Source of the DNA: Cycas panzhihuaensis
Lineage: Eukaryota > Cycadophyta
Direction of reading: 5' to 3'
Assembly (NCBI GenBank): GCA_023213395.1
Contig: CM041465.1
Coordinates: 80,297,741 to 80,361,740 of the forward strand
Length of the DNA stretch: 64,000 nucleotides
Shown: piece after piece, positions 23,682 to 34,909 of the stretch
Layout: each line of letters starts with the position of its first letter
How positions within the stretch are numbered: the first letter of the stretch is position 1
Notes under the pieces: generated by a model
Seen by the model: the letters and a program-made list of their open reading frames with translations, nothing else
The model's database searches: none
What the model was told of the DNA's origin: nothing
Made by a program: the position numbers and the translations under genes

Positions 23682-23693
23682 TGGTATTAGAGC
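23682..23693 (+). other. Second primer-site-like sequence in the Chromo-1 leader
   Basis: TGGTATTAGAGC lies 251 bp after the true site, preceded by AAG as the true site is. It has no LTR end directly before it. It may be a duplicated relic or chance. Confidence 0.4.
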
Positions 23694-24582
23694 GATCGAT
23701 CCATACCTTATAGGAGAGTCAAAGGTATTAAATAATTAATTTTTTTCCATCAGTTTTTTCTCATTACTACCTATTCTTATTTAATTTCTACTTAGTTACT
23801 TTACTTTTCGGGGGTAGACAACACTGCAATAGGGCAACTATCCTAATACTACCACCGGGTAGTTTTCTTTTGCATTTAAATAGAGACCATATGCCAGGGG
23901 TCTATAAATATCACAAGGATCTATCGTTTTAGGCTAAGCACATTGTGGATCTTTTATTCCTTGTATGAAGGATTGGAGATCACACTCTTGAATAAAGCCT
24001 TAGATAGAACTCATCTATAGAATTACACCTCCACATACCTACGGGTATATAGGAGGACCCCCTAGATAGGCCTTCCTAGTATAAGAAACCATAAGAAACC
24101 TATTAACCATCTGTAATTTGTAATGCACTAGTAAGCAGTTAGCCATCAGAAATTACTCTCCATATACCCTAGAGATAGGATAGTATGATTGCAGAGTAGA
24201 GCATTCACCTTTATAGGTTGATACTATTTATGATTGGGATTAGTATATTTGAGGGACTACAAACTAAACAAGCTCATGCTTAATATACCTGGTTAGTTTA
24301 TTAGTGGTCTATGTACATCTAGTTAGTCGATGAATTAATCATCATTAATTTATTAAATCCAATGCGTCTAACCAGTTTGTCATCAGTTTATATGCACAAA
24401 GTCAGTCAGCCAATTATCGATAAAAAAAATAAAATAAATAAAAGGTAAAAAAGCAAAAAAAAAAAAAAAAAAATCCATATTACCTCATTGTAAAACATTG
24501 GGGATAATAGTTTATAGACACCCCATCAAATCCCTTTTATTTATATTTATCAACTAGGATTCAATTTAGGTCTTATAAACAA

Positions 24583-25560
24583 ATGGACCCTAAGATGAAC
24601 CCAAGTTAGACTTAAGATCTGAATGATGTTATCACATAACTTCGAGGAGATAAATTACAAATCCAAACTAATTTCAATGAAAAATTTAAAGTAGTAATGC
24701 TAGAGGTCACAGCCATGAAATCTTTTAAGGAAGAAAAGATTGACTTTGATGATACTACTCAAATAGGTAAGGGTTGCTTCATTAAAGAAGATGAAGGTAA
24801 TGAAGGCAAGTACTTTCATCCTAGCTTCCTTCCTAAGGTAAAAATTAAGAAGTTCAATGGCATAGATGTACATACTTAGATCACCTAAATGGAACAATAT
24901 TTTTCTCTTCATAAAGTTTTAGTAGATAAGAACATCCCTCTTACTTCTCTACACATAGAAACTAAACCCTAAAAATGGTACCAATGGGTTATAAAAATAA
25001 TTTGTGGGCTTAGTTATCAATGGGAGGGTTTTATTAAGAATCTTATAGCTCAATATGATAGTACCTAGGATTATGGCCACTTTAACCAGTTAGCTAAAGT
25101 CAGACAGAAGGGCATAATTTCAACTTATATAATAGAATACCAACATCTCTCCATAAGGGTTGATGGTTTTTGTCAGAATAAATTACTTGAGTTGTACATT
25201 GGTGGGTTACAAGATGACATCAGATATGAGTTATGAATCCTAAAACCTGATAACATCTCTACATCTATCAATTTTTCTTGATATATTGAAGCAAAAAATA
25301 AGGCATCTCAACCCGTCCCATGAGCATTCTAAGAAAAGCGACCACAATTTCAAGTTTTTAGTGTACGACGAATGACTTCCTAAGAGATGGATGAGAAAAG
25401 ATTCAAAGAGTTATATTTTTGTTATAACCAAAAGTGAAATAAAGACCATAAGTATCTTAAATGATGATTATTCATAATTGAGGACATCCAAGATGATGAA
25501 CTGGTAGAGGAAGCCTCATTACAGTTAGAACATAATGTTTATGGCCCACCTAAGGAGGAA
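24583..25560 (+). pseudogene. Chromo-1: broken gag
   Basis: The start ATG at 24583 gives MDPKMNPS, in frame with the longer open stretch beginning MLEVTAMKSFKEEK. The capsid part begins with FLPKVKIKKFNGIDVHT and MEQYFSLHKV (about 24830-24920), the usual opening of a Retrotrans_gag domain. QNKLLELYIGGLQDDIRYEL follows near 25175-25240. A damaged zinc knuckle (LYFCYNQK...KDHKYL) is near 25410-25460. Several in-frame stops interrupt it. Confidence 0.85.
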
Positions 25561-25930
25561 GAAGGAGATACTGCTGCTATATTTGTGCATGCCCTTGTTA
25601 GAATCATAACCTCACAAACACTCAAACTTATTGGGTACATCAAGAAAGAGAAGGTGGTTGTCCTTATAGATTTTGGGAGCACCCATAATTTCATTAATTA
25701 AAAACTTACTAAAGAACTCAACTGTTTTCCATATCTTATCAAAAATTTCCAGGTTATGGTGGCTAATGGAGGGACACTCTCTTGTGGAAAAAAATGTCAT
25801 AATATCAAGTTGCAAATGGGTGACTATTACCTCTCTACTTCCATGTATGCCATTCCCATTGGAGGAGTTAATGTTGTATTAGAGGTACAATGGCTCAAAC
25901 CACTAGGGACCATTTAACTAAATATGGAAG
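25561..25930 (+). pseudogene. Chromo-1: broken aspartic protease
   Basis: The active-site strand reads KVVVLIDFGSTHNFIN near 25650-25700, matching the family pattern LIDSGSTHNFI with Ser changed to Phe. VMVANGGTLSC follows. Protease would cut the Gag-Pol chain. A stop directly after FIN and later frame changes break it. Confidence 0.82.
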
Positions 25931-26239
25931 AGCTCTTCATCCAATTTATTTCTAAAGGAATTGACTATAAATTGAATGGTATTATTCCTCCTCCAACCTA
26001 AATCATCAGCTCACATCATATGGAGAGGCTTATTCAAACGGGTGGTATAGGAATCATTTCCAAATGTTATGCTATAGAAGGTCAAGAACTTCCAACAGAA
26101 GGGGACATTCTCTAAGATGATGGTATACCAAATAACTTAAAATTGGTACTTCACCACCACAACTAGGTCTTTCAAGATATTCCTCAAGGTCTTCCCCCAA
26201 TACATGACCAAGATCATAGCATTAACCTAGTAGTTAGAA

Positions 26240-27050
26240 GTAATCCTTCTTATATTTGATCATATTAGTATCCCTACTAGCAAAAGAATGAAATTAAATG
26301 ACTAGTTCAAGAACTCCTTAATGCTAGTACTATTAGAAAAAATAAAGCACCTTTTCTGCCCCAGTGCTTTTAGTAAGAAAAAGAGATGGCTCATTTCACA
26401 TGTATAGACTACAGCGAGCTCAATAAGATAGCCATCAAGGATAAATTTCCTATACTAGTCGCCGATAAACTCTTGGATGAACTCTATGGAGTAATGTTCT
26501 TCACATCATTGGACTTGTGGTCAAAATACCATCAAATTAGGATCAAGGTAGAGGATGTTCATAAAACTGCATTTCATATATATGAAGGATATTATGAATT
26601 TTTAGTCATGCCATTTGGCTTGACTAACTCTCTATCCACATTTCAAGGACTCATGAACAAACTCTTTTGGCCTTGCTTAAAGAAGTTCATCTTAGTCTCT
26701 TTAATGACATTCTGATCTTCAGTCGTATATGGGAAGACCATCTTCATCATGTTGATAAGGCATTAAAAGTGCTTACAGATAACTAACTTTATGCTAAAAA
26801 ATTAAAATATTAATTTGGACAAACAGAAATAGAATATTTAGGCCATATTATCTCTCAAGAAGGAGTCAAGGTGAATCCTAAGAAAATTATAGTTATTACG
26901 AACTGGCCTAAACCCAAAAACATCAAGGGCCTTCATGGATTCTTAGGAATCATAAGGTATTATCAAAAGTTTATTTAGGGCTATGCAAGGATTTCTTTCC
27001 CTTTAATCAACTTGTTAAAAAAGGATTTCTTTCATTGGAATGATAAGGCC
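26240..27050 (+). pseudogene. Chromo-1: broken reverse transcriptase
   Basis: RT copies element RNA into DNA. Motifs in order are [20 protein letters not shown] (26390-26450), [16 protein letters not shown] (26490-26550), [16 protein letters not shown] (26600-26650) and the palm motif in a shifted frame near 26700-26730, then FGQTEIEYLGHIISQEGV and FLGIIRYYQKFI near 26820-26975. Frame shifts once after LVSL near 26700. The palm YxDD cannot be read in one frame. Confidence 0.9.
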
Positions 27051-27500
27051 TCTAAAGCATTTGAACACCTAAAGGTAGCTTTAACTACCATACTAGTCCT
27101 CACAATACTAGACTTTATAAAGACCTTTACCATTGAATATGATACATTAGGGTAAGGCATTGGAGTAATCTTAATGCAAGAAGGGAAGCCTTTGGCCTTT
27201 GAAAATCGTCAACTTACACCTAAGGAACAAGTCAAATCCACCTATGAGAAGGAGATGTTAGCAATTCTCTATGCAGTTAGGAAATGGTGACAATATTTAT
27301 TGGGAACATATTTCTAAATTAAAACAGATCATGATAGCTTAAAATATTTCCTAGCTCAAAGGATGACATCTGAGGAACAATAAAAATAGGTCACCAAAAT
27401 GTAATCTTTTGACTTTGAAATCATATATAAAAAAGATAAGGATAATATAGTTGCTGGTGCTTTATCAGGTAAGGAAGAAGGCTCTATACTATATTCTATC
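27051..27500 (+). pseudogene. Chromo-1: broken RNase H
   Basis: RNase H removes the RNA strand after reverse transcription. GIGVILMQEGKPLAFENRQL near 27155-27210 and YEKEMLAILYAVRKW near 27240-27290 keep the conserved Glu. IKTDHDSLKYFLAQRMTSEE near 27315-27380 keeps the conserved Asp. Three stops interrupt it. Confidence 0.88.
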
Positions 27501-27679
27501 ACCACAGTTAATCCCTCTTAGATAGCAGTCACCAAGCAAGAATAGGATCATGACCCCTTTACAAAGTAGATCATTCAAGACCTTCAAGCTGGGGTAGGGC
27601 ATCCAACCCATTATACATGGTATACAAATATTCTCTAGTATAAGAATTAGATATATATATACCCTCACTTTAGCCTTAA

Positions 27680-28420
27680 GGAGTAAATTTTATATAATAC
27701 ATATGCCTGTTCAATAGTAGGTCACTTAGGATTCCTACAGACATACCACCGCTTAAAACAATCTTTCTTTTGGAAGGGACCAAAAGGGGAAATAAAGAGA
27801 TATATTTCCTCATGTAAAATTTGTCAATGACATAAGACAAAAATAATCAATTCTCTAGGATTGCTGCAACCCCTTCCCATACCAAATCAACCATGGGAAG
27901 AAATTTCTATGGAATTCACTGTGGGTCTGCCCAAGTTAAAAGGAAAAGATGTTATGCTAGTTGTTGTTGATAAGCTAACCAAATATACTTATTTTTGTGG
28001 CATTCAAGCCATATATAAGGCAAAACAAATTACTTAGATCTTTTTAAAGGATATACACAAGTTGCATGGTATGCCCAAATACATAGTCAGTGATCGAGAC
28101 CCCAATTTTACCAACAACTTATGGATAGAACTCTTCCATCTACTTGGTATGAAACTGATAATTAACTCATCCTACCATCCACAAATATATGGTCAAACTG
28201 AGGTGATTAATAAGTACCTTAAAGGATACCTTTATTATTATGCTTGAGATAAGCATGACCAATGGTATCATTGGCTTCCTTTAGCAGAATGGTGGTATAA
28301 TACAACCTATCATGCATCAACAGGAATAACTCTGCTCCAAGTATTATATGGATATGAACCACCCACACTTAAGAATTATGCCATAATCAGTTCTAAGGTT
28401 CAAGTAATTGAGGATCACAT
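27680..28420 (+). pseudogene. Chromo-1: broken integrase
   Basis: The zinc region shows HLGFLQTYHRLKQSFFW and CKICQRHK (27720-27845). The core then reads [20 protein letters not shown] (27890-27950), YIVSDRDPNF with its catalytic Asp (28080-28110) and SSYHPQIYGQTEVINKYLK with its Glu (28165-28220). The longest intact stretch is 28062-28247. Stops break the rest. Confidence 0.9.
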
Positions 28421-28945
28421 CCAACAAACAACACAGATTCTTAAGCTACTCAAGGAAAATCTAAACCTTGCATAAAATCAAATGAAATAATAGGTAGATA
28501 AAGTGCAAAGTGAATAAGCATTTTAACTAGGTGATTAGGTATACTTACATTTACAACTGTATAAGTAGGCATCTCTCAAACGGGATGGGCAATATAAATT
28601 ATAACCTTAATTTTATAGTCCTTATAAAATTCTCAAGAAGATTGATGAAGTTATATATGCCTTGGACTTACCACCACCATCAAGGATCCATAATATCTTT
28701 TATGTTTCATGTCTCAAGAGGATAATTGGGCAATAAGTATAAGTTTAAATAGAATTACCTGCCTTAAATAAAGAGGGACAACTTCAACTCATTCCAAAAT
28801 GTATCATCAACTGAAGAATTTGACATCTATGATCTAGGCAAATCATTGAGTATTTTATCAAATGGAATCAACTTTCATGAGAAGATGCAACCTGGGCAAA
28901 TGAGCAATTTATCCAAGAGCATCCTGAGATAATCAAGCTTTGAGG
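28421..28945 (+). pseudogene. Chromo-1: integrase tail and chromodomain-like end
   Basis: Near 28690-28720 the frame gives NIFYVSCLKR-like wording (family HNVFHVSCLKK). The end, IIEYFIKWNQLSREDATWAN then EQFIQEHPEIIKL (28838-28940), matches the xVLVKWKGLxxEDATWE pattern of chromovirus chromodomains. This domain is thought to steer insertion toward marked chromatin. It places the element in the chromovirus group. Confidence 0.78.
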
Positions 28946-28958
28946 GAAAAGCTTTTTT

Positions 28959-28971
28959 AAGGAGGGGACTT
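28959..28971 (+). other. Polypurine tract of Chromo-1
   Basis: AAGGAGGGGAC followed by TT abuts the 3' LTR; it primes plus-strand synthesis. Confidence 0.85.
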
Positions 28972-29359
28972 TGTTAGGGATCTAACCCCTAACTTACCTT
29001 CTCTTACATTCTCTTATATCTTCTACTTCTCTCTCTTTTCTTCTCTTATGTATTCTATTTCTTCTACTTTTTCCTTCTTCTTAATATCCCACATACAAAA
29101 GTAGAAGGTTGTGTAATAGTCATTGGGTACTCTATATATTCATATAATATCCTATATACATAAGGAAGAGGTTGTGTAATGAGCATAAAATCATGTATAT
29201 ATTTATGTAATCTTTAGACTAGGGTATCTTAAATATCATTATTATTATATGTAATTGGAAGTTTCCCTTAGAAGGGTATTACAATACAAGTGCTCTTTTT
29301 AGAGTTATTTGCTTATTATGTTGGTGTGCAATTATCATTAAGCAGTGGTATCCTACCAC
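28972..29359 (+). repeat. 3' LTR of Chromo-1 (388 bp)
   Basis: It pairs with 23037-23428. It is followed directly by the CATCC target duplication. Confidence 0.92.
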
Positions 29360-29364
29360 ATCCT

Positions 29365-29599
29365 TTGTCTTATTTTTATTTTTTACATTATAGAACTCTA
29401 TTAAAGGTTAAAAGAGCCTTAAATTAGTTTGAAATTAGTCTTAAAACATTTCTAAACTTCTTTGATACAGTCATGATTGATTTTGATACATTTTAATTGA
29501 TTAAATTTGCATGCTTTATTGTGAAAATTTATGCAGTTATATGAAAATTGACTTAATTCAATTTTAATTTTTTTTTTTTTACAAAATTAATAAAAACTT
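29365..29599. other. Short flank between Chromo-1 and Copia-2
   Basis: AT-rich sequence that was continuous with 22291-23031 before Chromo-1 inserted. No feature is seen apart from a run of T near 29565-29580. Confidence 0.5.
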
Positions 29600-30112
29600 T
29601 ATCAGATATATTGAACATTTTACAAGTGTTACATGGGTATAGGTGTTACACATAAGCCTCTTTGTGGGGTCTAGGGGCTTGTTGTAGGGCCCCAGGCTAG
29701 GGGGTCTAGGGGCCAGTGACCTCCCCGAGTAGGGGTTCGGAGTGGGAGCCCCCGAGATTTTTTTTTTTTAAGTGTCTTATAGGGGTCTTTGTTAGCCCAT
29801 GGCTTATTCCCATTATATTATAAAATCGCAAGGTGGTATCTTATAATATTGTGTCTATATATATTTTTATGTAATAGCATATGTAACATATATGAGGATG
29901 ATGGTGTGATCATGGATGTGTCAAGGAGAAGAGTTGGGATTTATTCAACTCTATAATTCTTTAGCTATTACTCAAAGTAATAAAAGGTCTATGCTTAGAC
30001 TTGAATCTCCTGGGGTGTTCTTTATTGAGTGCTTGATTTTCTTATGTTATTTGTTCTTTACATGGTTTAGAGTTCTATTATCACATTGCTTCTCAGTTAT
30101 ATTTTCTTTTAA
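29600..30112 (+). repeat. 5' LTR of Copia-2
   Basis: It starts TATCAGATATATTGAAC (decayed from TGTTAGATGTGTTGAAC) and ends TTTTAA where the less decayed Copia-3 copy has CTTCA. A G-run-rich patch lies at 29658-29760. Confidence 0.88.
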
Positions 30113-30114
30113 TT

Positions 30115-30126
30115 TGATATCAAAGC
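30115..30126 (+). other. Primer binding site of Copia-2
   Basis: TGATATCAAAGC, two changes from TGGTATCAGAGC, two bases after the LTR. Confidence 0.75.
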
Positions 30127-30173
30127 TAAGGGTTTTTAGTTTTGTGGATGTAGTGAACTTAAGTGCAAAGATC

Positions 30174-30940
30174 ATGGAAAGCACTATAAAGATGGAAATT
30201 AAAAAGTTCAATAGCCAAAACTTTGAGCTATGGAAGCTAAAGATGGAAGATATCCTCATCGAGAAGGATCAATGAATTGTTGTAGTAGGAACAAAGCCCG
30301 TGACTATGGGTGATGAAGATTGGAAGAACCTTGATCGAAAGGTAATTAGTTTGATAAGGTTATGCCTTTAAGACATGATATGTTAAATGCTGCCATAGAG
30401 TCTATAGCCAAAGATTTGTGAAAAATGTTAGAGGCTTTATATTAGACAAAGTCCTTGGTTAATAAGCTATTTCTTTAGAAAAAACTATATTCACTCAAGA
30501 TGAGTGATGGAGATGTAGTTACAGATCATCTCACTGCATTTAACATCGTGGTGAGCCAACTTATTTTAATTAGGTTAGTAATGTCTAAAGAAGACAAGTG
30601 TATTACCCTGATATATTTGCTTCCTAATTCCTAGGATAATCTTGTGATGACGATTAGTAGCATGACTATTACCACCCTAAAATTTGATGATGTTGTTATT
30701 GCTCTTCTGTTAAAAGAGACAAGGTGAAAATCTTCTAAGGATTATTTAAAAGAAACATTAGTAGTGAGAGGTCAAATGTTGGATCATGACCAACAAAGAC
30801 CTAGGAACAGACGGCTAAAATCTAGAGGAAAATTTAAATCTCAAGGTAGAGGACCTTTGGTATGCTAGAGATGTGGGTAGGCTAGCCATATGAAGAGCCA
30901 GTATCAAGTCATGGTAGACAAGGGAAAGTCACCTGAAGCT
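30174..30940 (+). pseudogene. Copia-2: broken gag
   Basis: The start at 30174 gives MESTIKMEIKKFNSQNFELW then KLKMEDILIEKDQ, the typical opening of a Tnt1-like Gag, and then a stop at 30273. The remainder can be followed in fragments (ALDMIRLCL-type decayed UBN2 region, near 30320-30720). A damaged zinc knuckle near 30860-30900 reads C-stop-RCG...ASHMKSQ. The ATG is chosen because it is the first after the primer site and fits the family start. Confidence 0.85.
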
Positions 30941-31250
30941 ACTTCTTCCATGGTAACAAAAGCTTCTGATGAAGCTGATGGTGATGTTTATTTGGTAACC
31001 TTAAGTAAGTTGTCAAATGTTAAGTCTTGGTTAATTAACTCTGGTGCTTTGCTTCATGTTACTCTCCATAGGGATTGGTTTTGTGAATACACAAGGATTG
31101 ATGGAGGTGAGGTATTTCTTGGGGATCATTACCCATATAAGATTATGGGTCATGGAAGGGTAAATATTTGATTTAGGGATATAAGGGTTAAAACTATCCT
31201 TAATGTGAGTCATATTCCTAGTTTAGCTATGAGTCTGTTATCTGTCAGTT
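30941..31250 (+). pseudogene. Copia-2: broken protease
   Basis: The active site reads SWLINSGALLHVTLHRDWF near 31026-31082. The family has LIDSGAS, so the catalytic Asp is now Asn. VFLGDHYPYKIMGHGRVNI follows. The change would inactivate the enzyme even without the stop at 31172. Confidence 0.85.
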
Positions 31251-31439
31251 AATTGGGTGATGTAGGAATAGAAGTGATCTTCAATAAAGATAGTTACATA
31301 ATGGTTCGAGGAGCATTGGTGTTAGCAAGAGGGGTCTAATTTGGAACACTATACAAGCTTTATACAAGTGCAGTGTGTGTTGGAAGATGCAATCTAACTA
31401 TTACAGAAAATAGCAATAATAAAGGTAGTACTTAAATAT

Positions 31440-32200
31440 CACTTATTAGTAAAACTATGTTGTGGCATTAGAGATTGGGCCATATTGGAGAGAAAGGCCT
31501 CCATGGTTTATTCTTTAAAGGTATGGTAGAAGACATCTTTGGAATTAATGACTCCTTTGATTTTGATTTCTGTGAGCATTGTGTGTATGGAAAATAGAAT
31601 CGAGTCAATTTTCCTTCAAGCTCGAAGAAAGCAAAGGGTATTCTACAATTGGTGCATAGTGATATTTTTGGACCTGTTGATGTACCCTCATTAGGTGGGT
31701 CCAAATACTTTGTCTCATTCATAGACGATTTCTCGAGAAATACATGGCTATAATTTCTCAAGCAGAAATACGGAGTCTTTAATAAATTCAAAGAATTCAA
31801 GGCCTTGGTCGAGAATCAGAGTGATAGGTAGATCAAGGTACTAAGGATGGATAATGGAGGAGAGTTTTGCTTAAAGGAATTTGAGCAGTTTTGTAAGTAG
31901 TATGGGATAGCAAGGCAAAATACAATTCTCTATACACCACAGCAGAACATAGTTGTTGAAAGGATGTATAGGACCTTGTTGGAGAGATTGAGGAGTATGC
32001 TTAGTGCTGTTGGATTAGAGAAGAAATTTTGAGTGGAGGCTATGATGATTACAAGCTACCTAATAAATAGATCACCAACAACTGCCTTAGTATACAAAAC
32101 ACTTGAAGAAGTGTGGTCTGGTAAGAAACCATCTCTTGGTCATCTTAATATTTTTTGTTGTGAATATTTTATGCACGTTCCTAAACAATAGAGAACTAAG
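31440..32200 (+). pseudogene. Copia-2: broken integrase
   Basis: The pre-integrase region is near 31455-31600 (LWH, RLGHIGEKGLHGLFFKG-like wording, CEHCVYGK). Core blocks are GILQLVHSDIFGPVDVPSLG with its Asp near 31638-31695, FIDDFSRN, LRMDNGGEF near 31845-31865, and YTPQQNIVVERMYRTLLERL with its Glu near 31930-31990, then ITSYLINRSPTTALVYKT. All three catalytic acids can be read, but stops occur between them. Confidence 0.88.
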
Positions 32201-32579
32201 CTTGATTTTAAAGCATAAAAGACTATTTTCATTGGCTATGGTAATGGCATTAAAGGATATAAGCTTGATAACCTTGAAACACAAAAGGTTGTATATAGCC
32301 ATGATGTTATCTTTAGAGAGGAGTCCAAGTCTCTAAAGTAGGATGAAAAACCAAAGGAGGAACACTCTAAGAAGGTATAATTTGAAGTAAGGGATGAAGA
32401 TTCTACATTAGAATATGAGTCAGCTAAAGAGTAAGAACCAATTGTAAAGGTAGCTCAACCTCAAGAACCCCACATATTGAGGAGATCAACTCATGAGAAA
32501 AGAGATCTTAACAGGTATATTCTTGAAGACTTTCATCGCTCCTCTTTTATTTTATCTACTACAAATGGGTATCCAGGTA

Positions 32580-33320
32580 CTATTTAGGAGGCTCTAGAGT
32601 CAAAAGAGAGCCAACTCTGGATGAAGGATATGCAGGAAGAAATGATGGCCTTTGATAAAAATAATACATGGAATTTGGTGGATCTTCTTGATGGTAGAAA
32701 ACCTGTTGATAATAAATAGATCTTCAAGAAGAAGTTCCAAGTAGACGGTACTATAGAAAAGTACAAGTCTCGCTTGGTAGCAAAAAGCTATTCCCAGGTC
32801 AAGGGAATAGATTTTGGTGAGGTGTTTTCTCCTATTATAAAAGTTGCTTCAATTAGATTTTTGTTGGATGTAGTAACTACCTATGACCTTAAGGTGGATC
32901 AAATGGATGTGAAGACTACATTTCTTCATGGTGATCTTGAGGAAGAAATTTATATGTTACAACCTAAAGGGTTTAAAGTTGTAGGAAGGGAGGATATGAT
33001 GTGTAGGTTGAAGAAGTTATTATACGACTTGAAATAATCACCAAGGATGTGATATCAAAAGTTTGATTCACATATGTTGGTGGATGGATTTGTGTATAGC
33101 AAATCAGATTATTGTATTTATTATAAGTAGGTTGGTAATCATTTTGTTATTCTGGCTTTATATATTGATGACATACTTTTAGTTGGTAATAATAAAGGAA
33201 TGAACCAACTTATGAAAGACCAACTGACATCTCACTTTGAGATGAAGGATCTTGGTGTTATATATTTTATTTTAGGCATTGAGATTAAAAGGCATAGGAG
33301 AAATAGGAAGATTTGGCTTA
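32580..33320 (+). pseudogene. Copia-2: broken reverse transcriptase
   Basis: The frame reads MVAKSYSQVKGIDFGEVFSP then KVDQMDVKTTFLHGDLEEEI from 32774. After a stop at 33038 it continues LYIDDILLVGNN near 33160-33190, which holds the copia palm motif YIDD. HFEMKDLGVIYFILGIEIKR follows near 33233-33292. It is one of the better preserved blocks of the window. Confidence 0.9.
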
Positions 33321-34100
33321 GCTAAAAATGGTAGATTGAGATAATATTGCAACAATTTAAGTTATAGGATAGTAAACCAGTTAGTGTTCCTCTTCTTGCT
33401 AGTTTAAAATTATTAGCTAAACAATGGCTAAAGACTTACCAATAAGTTGAAGAAATGACATTTATCCCTTATATTAGTGACATTGGTAGCTTGATGTATG
33501 CAATGGTTTTCACTTGACTAGACATTGCCCATAGAGTAGGAGTAGTTAGTAAGTATATGTCAAACCTAGGCGGGGAGCATTGGGTGGCTGTAAAAAGGAT
33601 TTTTAGGTATCTACAAGGTATATTAGACTATGGAATTTTCTATCAAGGAGATCCCATGGAGAGTAGAATAGTGAACCTGAGAGGTTTTTTTGATGCTAAT
33701 TAGACTAGAGATCTTGACAGCAAAAGATCTATAAGTGGGTATGTTTTTACCCTTTGTGGTGGCACAATCAGCTGGATGAGTAAAAGACAACAAGTTGTGG
33801 TAGTTTCTAGCATAGAAGCAAAGTATATGGCAACTACTCATGCATGCAAGGAAGTAATTTAGTTACAGAGATGATGCACAAATATTGGATTTAAGCAGGA
33901 TGTTGTGAGAATAGATTGTAATAGTCAAAGTGCAATCTACTTAGCAAAGAACCCCATTTTTCATGCTCGGTTGAAGCATATTGATGTGCAGTTCTATTTT
34001 GTAAGAGAAATGGTTTAAGATCACAAGGTGGACTTGCAGAAGATCGCTACATAAGAGAATGCTACAGACTCATTGACTAAGATTATTAATATAAAAAAAT
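33321..34100 (+). pseudogene. Copia-2: broken RNase H
   Basis: Visible blocks are YISDIGSLMYAMVFT near 33470-33515, SRSISGYVFTLCGGTISWMS-like wording near 33720-33780, and EAKYMATTHACKEVI near 33808-33858, which holds the conserved Glu. CNSQSAIYLAKNPIFHARLK and HIDVQFYFVREMV follow near 33918-34015. Stops interrupt it several times. Confidence 0.88.
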
Positions 34101-34184
34101 TTAAATGGTGTAGAATTGTAATGGGTGTTTGTGATTTTGGCATTTAGTAGTTGTGTATGCAGGTTTTCTTGTAAAGTGTTCAAC

Positions 34185-34195
34185 AAGTGGGAGAT
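34185..34195 (+). other. Polypurine tract of Copia-2
   Basis: AAGTGGGAGAT abuts the 3' LTR; the same tract is found in Copia-3 at 36004-36014. Confidence 0.82.
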
Positions 34196-34696
34196 TATTA
34201 GATATGTTAAACACTTTGCAAGTGTTACATGGGTATAGCATTACACTCGAGCCCCTTTGTGGGGTCTGGGGGCCTATTGTAGGTCCCCCAGCTGGGGGGT
34301 CTAGGGGGCCAACGACCCCCCAAGTAAGGGTTTGGGGGTGGGAGCCCCTGAGAAATTTTTTTTGTGTGTCTTATAGGGGTCTTTATTAGCCCACGGTTTA
34401 TGCCCATTATATTATAAAATTGTAAGGCGATATCTTATAATGTTGTATCTATATATATTCTTATGTAATGACATATGTAACATATGATGGTATGATGGTA
34501 GATGAGTTGAAGAGAAGAGTTGGGGTCTATTCATCTATGTAATTCTTTAGTTGTTTCTTAGATTAATAAAAGGTTTATGCTTAGACTTAAATCTCCTATT
34601 ATTCTTTGTTAAGTGCTTGATTTGTTTGTGTTATTTATTCTTTGCATGGTTTAGAGTTCTATTATCACATTACTTCTCAGTTATATTTTCTCTTTA
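34196..34696 (+). repeat. 3' LTR of Copia-2
   Basis: It starts TATTAGATATGTTAAAC and ends TTTTCTCTTTA. It is related to 29600-30112 throughout. The G-run-rich patch lies at 34251-34351. Confidence 0.88.
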
Positions 34697-34909
34697 AATT
34701 CAAGGCATAAAATATAATAAAAAATATAATAAAAGAAATTACTACTCTATCAAATCATTACAAGAATGAGAGAAATGAAATAATAAAGAGAGATTATAAA
34801 ACTACATGATTTGAAATGGTCAAGAACTAAGACGTATCTCTGTAGTGTCAGTCATTGACACGTATATATTCATCATCATATATATCTTAAAAAAATAATA
34901 TGCTATGAG
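34697..34909. other. Short flank between Copia-2 and LARD-2
   Basis: AT-rich sequence, formerly continuous with 29365-29599. No feature recognised. Confidence 0.45.

Larger units (their letters stand above)
23032..29364 (+). mobile_element. Chromo-1: chromovirus-type Ty3/Gypsy element with CATCC target duplication
   Basis: A full-length plus-strand element (23037-29359) is bounded by LTRs of 392 and 388 bp. A perfect 5-bp target duplication (CATCC at 23032-23036 and 29360-29364) surrounds it. The internal order is primer site, gag, protease, RT, RNase H, integrase, chromodomain-like tail, polypurine tract. All coding parts are broken by stops (often TGG to TAG or CAA to TAA), so it cannot move by itself. 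Confidence 0.93.
29600..34696 (+). mobile_element. Copia-2: full-length Ty1/copia element (Tork/Tnt1-like)
   Basis: This 5.1-kb plus-strand element has LTRs of 513 and 501 bp, a primer site, a polypurine tract and the copia order Gag-PR-IN-RT-RH. Flanking pentamers AACTT (29595) and AATTC (34697) are probably a decayed target duplication. It is the same family as Copia-3. The Tork/Tnt1-like label rests on the gag opening (KFNSQNFELWKLKMEDIL) and pol wording; it is an inference without a tree. Confidence 0.92.

Noticed and set aside
3424-34100. Integrated plant pararetrovirus as source of the RT pieces
   Set aside because: Every RT block is linked to LTRs, primer sites, polypurine tracts and integrase; no movement-protein or coat-protein motif was seen.
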